From NCBI GenBank assembly GCA_002353975.1, contig DEKQ01000104.1:1-8700 (forward strand): 8,700 bases of DNA. Direction: 5' to 3'. The position numbers and the translations under genes were made by a program. This stretch comes from Prevotellaceae bacterium UBA2718 (GTDB lineage: Bacteria > Bacteroidota > Bacteroidia > Bacteroidales > Bacteroidaceae). The notes under the pieces are model-generated. The model had not been told where the DNA came from. It did not search any database and worked only from the letters and a program-made list of their open reading frames with translations. This document shows, one piece after another, positions 1 through 7,200 of the stretch; the first letter of the stretch is position 1; every line of letters begins with the position of its first letter.

Positions 1-45
1 TTTGAGATATGCAAGAAAAAAAGCTTTTTTACAAAACTTTCTGCA
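1..45. other. AT-rich tail downstream of the yigZ-like gene
   Basis: This short stretch follows the stop codon of the minus-strand YigZ-family gene. It contains the self-complementary run AAAAAAGCTTTTTT (17-30), which on the minus strand gives a T-rich stretch after the gene. It could act as a weak transcript end, but the palindrome has no real loop and any hairpin would be made only of A-U pairs, so I do not call it a terminator. Nothing else is visible. Confidence 0.25.
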
Positions 46-624
46 TTATCTGATTGCTTTAAGGCGTGCCTCCAGTTCTTCAAGTCTGGATTTTGCTATG
101 GCGAAAGTGATGGAGCAGGTATTGTCGAAGTTCTGCTGCACAATGCGTGCCTGCATGTTACGCCCTGTCTTCATCACCTCGTTCATCTTCTCGTATGCAA
201 AGGAGAACTCCAGCTGGCCTTCCATGAGCCGCTCTGTCGTCTGGGCATGGGCTATCGCATCTGCTGCTGCTGCGCGGTAAGCCACTATCAAACCGCCCGT
301 GCCGAGGTTCACCCCGCCATAATATCTGATGACGAAGATTACGACATCCGAAATGCCTGCGCTGAGTAATGCCCCGAGTATGGGCTTGCCAGCCGTGGAT
401 GACGGCTCGCCATCGTCGTTGGCGCGGAATACGGCACCGTCAGGACCAAGGCGATAGGCGAAGCAGACGTGTCGCGCGTCGTAGTACTTCTTCCTGTAGA
501 AGCTGTTGAGCTCCTTTACCTGCTCAACGGTGGTCACGGGATGAGCGAAGGCGTAGAATTTGCTACGCTTCTCGGTATAATAGCCCTCTGCCGGTGCCTG
601 TATGGTGGTGTATGTGTCTGACAA
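46..624 (-). CDS. YigZ/IMPACT family protein (UPF0029 + DUF1949)
   Basis: This 192-residue protein belongs to the YigZ/IMPACT family, a small cytoplasmic fold related to translation-factor domains. Bacterial members have no firmly settled biochemical role; eukaryotic IMPACT regulates the kinase GCN2. Visible family marks are DARH (49-52), the NDDGEPSSTAGKP stretch (69-81) and RYYGGVNLGTGGLIVAY (100-116), all in the N-terminal IMPACT domain (about 17-125). The remainder (about 135-190) fits the DUF1949 C-terminal domain, and the length is normal. The start is TTG: no ATG or GTG lies upstream in frame before the kinase gene is reached, and MSDTYTTI matches the usual N-terminus of Bacteroidales relatives as I remember them. 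There is no Shine-Dalgarno sequence, as is normal in this phylum. The gene follows the lipid kinase by 20 nt on the same strand, so it is probably the second gene of a two-gene operon. Confidence 0.9.
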   Translation of the reverse strand: MSDTYTTIQAPAEGYYTEKRSKFYAFAHPVTTVEQVKELNSFYRKKYYDARHVCFAYRLGPDGAVFRANDDGEPSSTAGKPILGALLSAGISDVVIFVIRYYGGVNLGTGGLIVAYRAAAADAIAHAQTTERLMEGQLEFSFAYEKMNEVMKTGRNMQARIVQQNFDNTCSITFAIAKSRLEELEARLKAIR

Positions 625-644
625 TGTGAAAACTGTGGTTGCCG

Positions 645-1643
645 TTAGAGATTCAACGAGTTCTGTATGAGGTTTTTCGTCTCGTCCTGTATCACCTGTA
701 TGTCATTGAAGAACTGCGAGAATGTCGTCTGCATGAAGTTCGGTCTGCGACGACTCTTGTCAGCGTGTGCGTTCACTACCATGCGAATGCCTTTCTTCCT
801 CAGCTCCACGTGCAGGTCAGCAGTGGCTTCTATTGGGTCTCCGTCGTAGTGTATGAGGCCCGGTTTTGAGCGACGTATGATGATGTCCTTTCCCTGGAAA
901 CACTTCGTGCGTGCTGACTGAGTGATGGTCTTGCTCATCAGGTCTATGCCCACCTGTGGTGCGGTGAGTATGCCAAGCGGCTCCATGATGACGATGTCAA
1001 GCAGTCCGTCGTTCATCGATGCCTGGGGTGCTATGTAGGCGTCGTTGCCATACTGCGAAGCGTTGGCGATGGAGACAAGGAAAGCCTTGTAGGACTGAAA
1101 TTCGCCGCCGTCAATGGAGATGGAATAGGTCTCGGATTCGTATTTTAGTCCTGCTTTAAGGATGTTCTCTAAGTATGTGATTTTTCCGCGCTTACCAGCT
1201 TCAGCGAAACGCTTTGATATAAATGCGTCAAAGCCCACGCCGCAGGTGCAGAAGAAGGGGTGATTGTTGATGAGTCCATAGTCCAATTCATGTACTATTC
1301 CCTCGTTGATGATGTCGATGGCACCCTCCGGTGTCTGCGGCAACATCAGGTGTCTCGCCAGACCGTTGCCCGAACCGGCGGGGATGATGCCAAGTGCGGT
1401 GGGTGACTCCCTCAAAGCACGTGCCACCTCGTTGACCGTACCGTCGCCACCGACGGCCACAACAATATCCACTCCTTCTTCTACAAAGGATTTCGTCAGT
1501 TCGGCAGCATGTCCGGAATACTCGGTGAAGACTGTCCTTACCTCATATTTCGTGGCATCTATGTGCGAATCTATCAGAGCAGGGATGCCTTCCTTGCTTG
1601 CCGTTCCCGATATGGGATTGATAATGAATGATATTTTTTTCAA
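645..1643 (-). CDS. Diacylglycerol/sphingosine-kinase family lipid kinase
   Basis: This 332-residue cytoplasmic or membrane-associated enzyme should transfer phosphate from ATP to a lipid hydroxyl. The DAGK catalytic domain is clear: NPISG (9-13), the nucleotide-binding GGDGTVNEV (65-73), PAGSGNGLAR (88-97), GVGFDA (135-140), NDGLLD (211-216) and YDGDP (266-270). The family includes diacylglycerol kinases, YegS-like kinases and eukaryotic sphingosine kinases, so the substrate cannot be read from sequence. Divergence from a serine palmitoyltransferase gene makes a sphingoid base or ceramide a reasonable guess. The start is TTG: the in-frame stop TAG lies only two codons upstream, and MKKISFIINPISGT is a typical family N-terminus. 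Beyond the catalytic core a polar and hydrophobic tail of about 40 residues (293-332), beginning KSRRR, may form a membrane-associating helix. A TAACTTTG -7 element precedes the gene. Confidence 0.9.
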   Translation of the reverse strand: MKKISFIINPISGTASKEGIPALIDSHIDATKYEVRTVFTEYSGHAAELTKSFVEEGVDIVVAVGGDGTVNEVARALRESPTALGIIPAGSGNGLARHLMLPQTPEGAIDIINEGIVHELDYGLINNHPFFCTCGVGFDAFISKRFAEAGKRGKITYLENILKAGLKYESETYSISIDGGEFQSYKAFLVSIANASQYGNDAYIAPQASMNDGLLDIVIMEPLGILTAPQVGIDLMSKTITQSARTKCFQGKDIIIRRSKPGLIHYDGDPIEATADLHVELRKKGIRMVVNAHADKSRRRPNFMQTTFSQFFNDIQVIQDETKNLIQNSLNL

Positions 1644-1647
1644 ACTC

Positions 1648-1659
1648 TAAAATGTGTTT
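1648..1659 (-). repeat. 12-bp repeat AAACACATTTTA before the lipid kinase start
   Basis: Read on the minus strand, AAACACATTTTA sits in the short leader of the kinase gene, four bases before its TTG start. The same 12-mer lies on the plus strand at 1798-1809, directly before the spt ATG, so the two copies form a perfect inverted pair around the intergenic region. The role is unknown. It could be an operator, a shared translation-initiation context, or a chance match in AT-rich DNA. Confidence 0.6.
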
Positions 1660-1668
1660 TTGGGGTAG

Positions 1669-1676
1669 CAAAGTTA
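1669..1676 (-). promoter_or_regulatory. Candidate promoter (-7 TAACTTTG) for the kinase-yigZ operon
   Basis: On the minus strand TAACTTTG matches the Bacteroidota -7 consensus TAnnTTTG. Transcription would begin a few bases on, near 1661-1665, leaving a leader of about 20 nt before the TTG start at 1643. No good TTG -33 element is found at the usual 19-21 bp spacing; the nearest TTG on that strand is about 32 bp upstream. The -33 half is therefore weak or absent. Confidence 0.55.
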
Positions 1677-1716
1677 GTACTTTTAATCTGCCTTATGGCT
1701 GAATTTAGCAATAATT

Positions 1717-1724
1717 CACATTTT
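1717..1724 (+). repeat. Octamer CACATTTT, internal copy in the divergent region
   Basis: This is the second of four copies of CACATTTT (or its complement) between the kinase and spt genes. It lies upstream of both promoter candidates, where an activator or repressor could reach either. Only the octamer is shared with the outer 12-mers, and no function is known. Confidence 0.4.
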
Positions 1725-1726
1725 TA

Positions 1727-1741
1727 ATCAAATAATTTGAT
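1727..1741. promoter_or_regulatory. 15-bp palindrome ATCAAATAATTTGAT, candidate operator
   Basis: Seven-base arms ATCAAAT and ATTTGAT flank a single central A, ending six bases before the TTG of the spt -33 element (1747-1749). A perfect dyad of this size next to a promoter is the usual form of a site for a dimeric regulator. The region is AT-rich, so a chance palindrome is possible. No regulator gene is present in the window to pair with it. Confidence 0.4.
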
Positions 1742-1746
1742 AAATG

Positions 1747-1778
1747 TTGCTCAGAATAAAAGAAAATGTGTATCTTTG
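1747..1778 (+). promoter_or_regulatory. Promoter of spt (-33 TTG, -7 TATCTTTG)
   Basis: TTG at 1747-1749 and TATCTTTG at 1771-1778 are separated by 21 bp, which agrees with the Bacteroidota primary-sigma promoter (TTTG, about 19-21 bp, TAnnTTTG). Transcription would begin around 1782-1786. This rules out an upstream in-frame ATG at 1744, because that ATG lies before the promoter, and supports ATG 1810 as the start with a leader of about 25 nt. One octamer copy (1763-1770) fills the end of the spacer. Confidence 0.75.
1763..1770 (-). repeat. Octamer CACATTTT (minus strand) inside the spt promoter spacer
   Basis: The plus strand reads AAAATGTG immediately before the -7 element of spt. It is the third of four alternating copies in the divergent region. 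A protein bound here would overlap RNA polymerase and most simply repress spt; that is inference from position only. Confidence 0.4.
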
Positions 1779-1797
1779 CATCCGAAATTGTATAACT

Positions 1798-1809
1798 AAA
1801 CACATTTTA
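1798..1809 (+). repeat. 12-bp repeat AAACACATTTTA directly before the spt ATG
   Basis: This is the plus-strand partner of the 12-mer in front of the lipid kinase, and it abuts the ATG at 1810. It lies in the predicted leader of the spt transcript, where ribosome binding occurs. A-rich sequence before start codons is normal in Bacteroidota, but identity over 12 bases between two divergent genes is more than that preference requires. Confidence 0.6.
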
Positions 1810-2997
1810 ATGGGACAACTACAAAAGAAGTTTGAGTCGTATCGTGTGCCTCAGCGTTTCATGGAGATGGGTGTTTACCCTTATTTCCGTGAGATTACAG
1901 GTAAGCAGGGGACGGAGGTCTCCATGGGAGGTCACAAGGTATTGATGTTTGGGTCGAATGCCTATACAGGTCTTGTCGGCGACAACCGCATCTGTGAGGC
2001 AGCTAAGGCCGCAATAGACAAGTACGGCACAGGATGTGCCGGTAGCCGCTTCCTCAACGGTACGCTTGATATCCACGTTAAGCTGGAGAAGGATCTGGCA
2101 GAGTTTGTGCACAAGGATGATGCCCTGTGTTTCTCTACTGGTTTCTCTGTCAATGCCGGTGTCATTGCTGCTGTTGGCGGACGTGAGGACTATATCATCT
2201 GTGATGACCGTGACCATGCAAGTATTGTCGATGGTCGCCGCCTCAGCTTTGCAAAACAGCTGAAGTACAGGCACAACGACATGGAGGATCTGGAGAAAAT
2301 CCTGAAGGGTCTGCCGCATGATGCCATCAAGCTGATTATTGTTGATGGCGTCTTCTCTATGGAGGGCGATTTGGCCAAACTCCCTGAGATTGTGGAGCTG
2401 AAGCACAAGTACAACTGCTCTATCATGGTTGACGAGGCTCACGGCCTCGGTGTCTTCGGTGACCACGGACGCGGCGTCTGTGACCATTTCGGACTGACAG
2501 ACGAGGTGGACCTCATCATGGGTACATTCTCAAAGTCGCTCGCATCTATCGGCGGATTCATAGCCGGTGACTGGGATACGATAAACTATCTGCGTCATAC
2601 TACGCGTACATATATCTTCTCAGCTTCAAATACTCCTGCAGCAACGGCAGCAGCTCAGAAGGCGCTTGACATACTGAAGACCGAGCCTGAGATTATCACG
2701 AAGCTGTGGGATGTTACGAACTATGCCCTGAAGCGTTTCAAGGACGAAGGCTTTGAGATAGGGGACACCGAGTCGCCTATTATACCTCTTTATATACGTG
2801 ATGCAGACAAGACATTCCTCATCACGTCGCTTGCCTTCAAGCGCGGAGTATTCATCAATCCTGTAGTGCCTCCTGCATGTGCGCCACAGGATACGCTGGT
2901 ACGCTATGCGCTGATGGCAACACATACGAAAGAACAGGTTGACCGCTCTGTTGAAATACTGAAGGGGATTTTCAAGGAGCAAGGTGTGCTGAAGTAA
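1810..2997 (+). CDS. spt: Serine palmitoyltransferase, PLP-dependent
   Basis: This 395-residue cytoplasmic enzyme is a fold-type I PLP enzyme of the alpha-oxoamine synthase family. It is predicted to condense L-serine with a long-chain acyl-CoA to give 3-ketosphinganine, the first step of sphingolipid synthesis. Visible residues are His136 in DDRDHASIVDG (PLP stacking), VDEAHGLG with Asp208 (PLP ring nitrogen) and GTFSKSLAS with Lys242 (Schiff base). The N-terminal PYFREI (24-29) and the PVVPPACAPQDTLVR stretch (351-365) resemble the characterised Bacteroides and Porphyromonas SPTs as I recall them. Close relatives are 2-amino-3-ketobutyrate CoA ligase and 8-amino-7-oxononanoate synthase, a common mis-annotation. 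The start at 1810 rather than 1744 follows from the promoter position and from MGQLQKKFESY being the usual N-terminus. The gene is monocistronic, between its own promoter and a terminator. Confidence 0.87.
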   Translation: MGQLQKKFESYRVPQRFMEMGVYPYFREITGKQGTEVSMGGHKVLMFGSNAYTGLVGDNRICEAAKAAIDKYGTGCAGSRFLNGTLDIHVKLEKDLAEFVHKDDALCFSTGFSVNAGVIAAVGGREDYIICDDRDHASIVDGRRLSFAKQLKYRHNDMEDLEKILKGLPHDAIKLIIVDGVFSMEGDLAKLPEIVELKHKYNCSIMVDEAHGLGVFGDHGRGVCDHFGLTDEVDLIMGTFSKSLASIGGFIAGDWDTINYLRHTTRTYIFSASNTPAATAAAQKALDILKTEPEIITKLWDVTNYALKRFKDEGFEIGDTESPIIPLYIRDADKTFLITSLAFKRGVFINPVVPPACAPQDTLVRYALMATHTKEQVDRSVEILKGIFKEQGVLK

Positions 2998-3002
2998 AAC
3001 CT

Positions 3003-3035
3003 ATAAGCCCCTCCCCAATCACGGGAGGGGTTTAT
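3003..3035 (+). terminator. Intrinsic terminator after spt
   Basis: CCCCTCCC (3008-3015) pairs perfectly with GGGAGGGG (3023-3030) around a seven-base loop. The stem extends by a G-U and four A-U pairs through 3003-3035. A T-rich run (TTTATTATAT) follows. It begins five bases after the spt stop and should end that transcript. Confidence 0.8.
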
Positions 3036-3049
3036 TATATGTATAAATG

Positions 3050-3061
3050 CCCCAACTGGGG
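3050..3061 (+). other. Small hairpin CCCC-AACT-GGGG in the leader of the DUF4494 gene
   Basis: A four-pair G-C stem with a four-base loop lies between the spt terminator and the DUF4494 start at 3088, followed by an A-rich stretch. I find no TAnnTTTG promoter in 2998-3087, so the downstream genes may rely on read-through or on a promoter that departs from the consensus. The hairpin could be a minor leader structure or could mean nothing. Confidence 0.25.
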
Positions 3062-3087
3062 AAACAACAAAAAAAAATCATAAAACT

Positions 3088-3537
3088 ATGCGTGAAAACG
3101 GACAGGCCTCATGGTTTGAGGTGAAGATAAAATATGACAAGCAGGTGGATGATGATCCTCAGAAGAAAGTGTCAGAAACCTATGTGGTTGACGCTCTGAC
3201 GTTTGCTGAGGCAGAAGAAAATATCACCAACGAAATGTCTGCTTATATTACAGGAGAGTTTGAGGTGGCAGACATAAAGAAAGCCTCTTTCAAGGCTATA
3301 TTTTTCTCGGATAATCCCAAAGATGACCGCTGGTACAAGGCTAAGGTGCAGTTTATCATCATAGATGAAAAAAGCGGCAAGGAGAAATATACCGCCATCA
3401 ACTATCTGGTGCAGGGCAATACGTTGCAGACAGCCATAAAGAATGTTGAGGAGGTGATGAATGCCGGAATGCAGGACTGGAAGTTTGCCTCAATCGCAGA
3501 GACTGCATTGCTGGATGTTTTTGAGAAGAAACCATGA
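3088..3537 (+). CDS. DUF4494 family protein, function unknown
   Basis: This 149-residue soluble protein has no signal peptide or membrane segment. I recognise the DUF4494 family from WFEVKIKYDKQ (9-19), the YVVDALTFAEAE stretch and the ITGEFEVADIKKASFKAIFF region; the family is largely confined to Bacteroidota and has no assigned function. The composition is mixed alpha and beta and rich in Lys and Glu, with no catalytic motif that I can see. The ATG at 3088 follows an A-rich leader typical of the phylum. The last four bases overlap the start of the YggS-like gene (ATGA, 3534-3537), so the two are probably translationally coupled. Confidence 0.8.
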   Translation: MRENGQASWFEVKIKYDKQVDDDPQKKVSETYVVDALTFAEAEENITNEMSAYITGEFEVADIKKASFKAIFFSDNPKDDRWYKAKVQFIIIDEKSGKEKYTAINYLVQGNTLQTAIKNVEEVMNAGMQDWKFASIAETALLDVFEKKP

Positions 3538-4187
3538 TAGCAGATAATCTTCAAAAGGTAAAAGACTCTCTTTCGGCAGGCGTTGAGCTTGTTGCCGTGA
3601 GTAAGTATCATCCTGTGGAAAGCGTCAAGGAGGCCTATGCCGCAGGACAGCGTGTCTTTGGCGAGAGCCGCGAGCAGGAGTTGCGTGTGAAGCACGAGAC
3701 GCTGCCCAAAGACATACAGTGGCACTTCATAGGGCACTTGCAGACGAACAAGGTGAAGTATATCGCCCCGTATATCGCTATGATAGAGGCTGTTGACTCG
3801 CTGAAGCTGTTGCAAGAGATTAACCGTCAGGCCGAGAAGTGCAACCGTGTCATAGACGTGCTGCTGGAGTTGCATCTTGCGCAGGAGAGCACCAAGAGCG
3901 GAATGCTGCCTGAAGAGTGTTTCCAGATGTTAGAGCAAGGCGAATGGCGCTCACTCAAGCATGTACGCATTCGCGGCATAATGATGATGGCTTCCAATAC
4001 CGATGATATTGAGCAGATAAGAAAGGAGTTCCTGCGTGCGCGTGACTGCTTTGACCGCATGAAGCAGCAGTTCTTTGCCGATGATGATGACTTCAACGTC
4101 AGGTCCTACGGCATGAGCGGTGACTACCTCTTGGCGCAGCAATGCGGCTCTAACCATGTGAGAGTGGGAAGCATGATATTTTCTTGA
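3534..4187 (+). CDS. YggS/PLPBP family pyridoxal phosphate homeostasis protein
   Basis: This 217-residue cytoplasmic protein is a PLP-carrying TIM-barrel protein of the YggS/YBL036C/PROSC family. It has no known enzymatic activity but affects cellular vitamin B6 and amino-acid balance. PLP should be held on Lys24 in AVSKYHP (21-27). Other family marks are FGESREQEL (42-50), HFIGHLQTNKVKYI (64-77), the phosphate-binding YGMSGDYLLA (192-201) and GSNHVRVGSMIF (205-216). The C-terminus stops at IFS, a few residues earlier than many relatives that continue with GxRxY, but no binding residue is lost. The ATG overlaps the DUF4494 stop codon, and a TamB-like gene follows after 25 nt, so the three probably share a transcript. 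Spt, another PLP enzyme, lies just upstream but beyond a terminator. Confidence 0.9.
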   Translation: MIADNLQKVKDSLSAGVELVAVSKYHPVESVKEAYAAGQRVFGESREQELRVKHETLPKDIQWHFIGHLQTNKVKYIAPYIAMIEAVDSLKLLQEINRQAEKCNRVIDVLLELHLAQESTKSGMLPEECFQMLEQGEWRSLKHVRIRGIMMMASNTDDIEQIRKEFLRARDCFDRMKQQFFADDDDFNVRSYGMSGDYLLAQQCGSNHVRVGSMIFS

Positions 4188-4212
4188 ATCTTCAGTTAAT
4201 CATTCTGCTATT

Positions 4213-7200
4213 ATGAAAGTAGTGAGACATATCTTCCTTTTTCTTGTTTGGACGGTTGTTTCAATCTACTTTGCCATATTCCTTTTGCCACGTTTGCCCT
4301 TTGTGCAGTCCGCCCTGGCGGAAATGATGCAAGATGCCATAACGCAGAAGATAGGCACACGGGCAAATGTGGTTCGCGTTGACGTGAGATTTCCTGACAG
4401 GCTCGTTGCTGATGAAGTGACACTCTTTGACCAGAAGGGCAAGGAGATGCTTCGCGCAGGAAGAGTCTCTGTATCGGTGGAGCTGCTGCCGCTTCTGGAG
4501 CGGAGGATTGTCATTAACTCTGCCCAGCTGTTTGGCTCGCGTGTCACGCTCTATCAACAAGACGGCAATGCCCCGCTGAACTGTCAGTATGCCATTGACT
4601 CGCTAACAAAGAAGAAGGAAGACAGCCAGCATACTCCGCTGGACCTCACCATCCATTCGCTCATCATACGCAACTGCAAGCTGACCTACGACCGGTGGGA
4701 CAAGCCGGAGCAGGATGGTGTGTTCTCCCCTTACCACTTGCACCTTTCTGACATCTCCTCGCACATCGCCCTCAACCATATCACCGATGACACCATATCT
4801 GTGTCGCTCAAGGAATTGCGGTTAGAAGAGGCTTCGGGCATAAAGGTTAATGAGATGTCTTTTAAGGCTGACTATGCCAAGGCTCTCGGCGGCGATGGGC
4901 AGCAACACTCCGTCAACCTTTCATCCTTCTTGCTCAGGATGCCCCAGACCAAGGTGCAGATACCGCAGCTCGTGACACGGTTCAGTACTGCTCCTGATGG
5001 TAAAATAAAACCTGGCACGATAAGCATCAATGCGGATATTGATGCTCCCTATGCGGATGCCACAGATTTCAGGAGCCTCCTGCCTGGCGGCTTGCCTGAA
5101 CTGTTGCCGGTTCTGACGCTGAAAGGCTCAGTAAACGGCACCGACGAACTGTCTAATGTAACGCTGGCGATACACACCACCGACAACGACGAGATGGCTA
5201 TAATGTCGGCAATGGAGCTGCATGACGCATTGACGGCACCAGAGGCGAATATACTCGTTTCCCAATGCCATATCTCCGAGGGACTGATGCGTACCATGAG
5301 TGACAAAGCCTCACTGCCTCAGATACTTGGCAATGTTGGTTCCATAGACACGAAAGGTCGCATAGAGGCAAAACTGCACGACTATGCGAAACGTCCACCT
5401 GTAATGCTGTCCGCTGAGCTTACGGCATCCAAGCTGGGCTTTGTCTCCATCGCTGGTTCCTATGTCGGCAATACGATAAAGGCTGATGTCAAGACAGACG
5501 GGGTGGATCTGTCAAAGATAGCAAATCAGTCTAAACTGGGGAAACTGACGTGCCGCACATCCCTGGAGGTGCAGCTTGATGACAACGACAAGCTATCGTC
5601 TGTCAAGATGTCTGACGGCAGAATAGATGAAATCGTATATGCCTCCGAGACGTATCACGACATCAATGTGGATGGCACATACAGACGCGACAGTCGCGGC
5701 AATGACGCTGCTGCGGGGAGTATCACGATGCGTGACCCGCGCCTCGCGTTCGATTCTGAGTTTGATATCTCACACCTGAATATCAACGATCTCACGGGCA
5801 GCATAGAGGTAAACAACCTTATGACCGACTTAGGCAAGCCCGCCTCGCTTCAGCATATCTCGCTCATATCCCACAAAGCGGATGGCGTGAGAGACATCAC
5901 GCTGGACACCGATTTTGCTTCTATGCATGTAAATGGAACCATAGACCTGCGTACCCTGCATCAGTCTTTTGACAACCTCATATCCAAGTATCTGCCCTCA
6001 TTGACCGGCAACAGGCACATACGCCCCACATCCAACGAATTTACCCTTGATGCGAGGATAGAGAACCTTGACTTCCTCAAGGCTTTCGCCGACATCCCTG
6101 TCGAAATGGGCAGCCCCGTTGACATTAGCGGCAGAGTGGGGGATGTGTCAAACACCACTAACATCGGCATAGATGCTCCCTCGCTCAACATACAGGGCCT
6201 CGACCTGGACGGTACGCAGATAACGCTATGGACGCCGCAGGGGAGTCTGAACAGTTCCATAGAGACATATCTCAGCCAGTCGCAGGGCAAGTTGAGGCTT
6301 AACCTGGACTGTACTGCGGTCAACGACACCCTCGCCACACGCATCATGTGGGACAATATGCGCGAGAGGCCCTTCAGGGGCGATGTGTCACTCGTCACAA
6401 GGTTTCATGCAAAGGACGAGCCGGGGGATGTGGCTAATTTCGACATCGCCATCCCTAAATCTGCTATTGAGTTGGGGGACAGTGTCTGGCTGGTACACAC
6501 GAATGCTATATCATACAAGGACGGGAGGCTGGCTGTTGACAGTCTCGCTATGGAAAACGCCTCGCAGGCACTGCGCGTCAATGGCATATTCTCAAAGGAA
6601 CCGGCAGACTCCGTGCAGGTGGAGCTGCAGAACATCGATGTCAGCTACATATTGAATCTTGTGAACTTCCATTCCGTAGATTTTGAGGGCTTTGCCTATG
6701 GCAACATCACGGCCCGTGCTCTGCTGGGCGACTATGAGGCACGTGCGCAACTTGACGTGCAGCAGTTCAAATTTGAAAGCGGCAAGCTGGGAACGCTGCA
6801 TGCCAACGCTGATTATTCAAAGGCCGGCGGTAAGATAAACATCAACGCGGTAGCCGAAGATCCGGAGGCTAACGGACGGGCACTCATAGACGGCAGCATC
6901 GGCGTGAGTCCCGGGTATCTGGATCTGGACATCGTGGCAGACAGCCTCAGGCTTGACTTCATGCAGAAGTTCTGCCAGTCGTTCCTCAGCGATGTGGACT
7001 TGCGCGGCAGCGGCAAGGTGCGCCTCTTCGGACCGTTTAACAATGTTGACCTGGCGGGTGGCCTGAAGACCAATGGAGAGCTGACAATCAACTCCACACA
7101 CTGTCATTATAGCCTGCCCGGCGACAGCGTGCTCTTCTCAAGCGGCGACATACATTTCGCCAATGCTCTGATCAAGGACAAACTGGGCAACAGCGCCTAT

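Noticed and set aside
17..30. AAAAAAGCTTTTTT as a terminator hairpin for the yigZ-like gene
   Set aside because: It is a continuous palindrome with no loop; a folded form would have about five A-U pairs, too weak to call.
2..280. A plus-strand frame at the left edge
   Set aside because: It is antisense to the YigZ-family gene, and its Ser/Ala-rich translation is typical of a shadow frame.
1744..1809. A 22-codon N-terminal extension of the spt frame beginning at ATG 1744
   Set aside because: The -33 and -7 promoter elements lie inside it, so the transcript starts after this ATG. The extension MLLRIKENVYLC is also foreign to the family N-terminus, which begins at MGQLQKKF.
1819..2487. A 222-codon antisense frame opposite spt
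   Set aside because: It lies wholly within a well-supported gene, its translation resembles no protein family I know, and it has no promoter or conserved motif.
1810..2997. Assignment as 2-amino-3-ketobutyrate CoA ligase or 8-amino-7-oxononanoate synthase
   Set aside because: These share the fold and the PLP motifs, but the N-terminal PYFREI and C-terminal PPACAPQDTLVR segments resemble Bacteroidales serine palmitoyltransferase. No tdh or biotin genes are nearby. The alternative is not fully excluded without a tree.
6383..6655. A 90-codon plus-strand frame inside the TamB-like gene
   Set aside because: It is an alternate frame of the long gene, rich in Arg, Ser and Trp, with no independent support.
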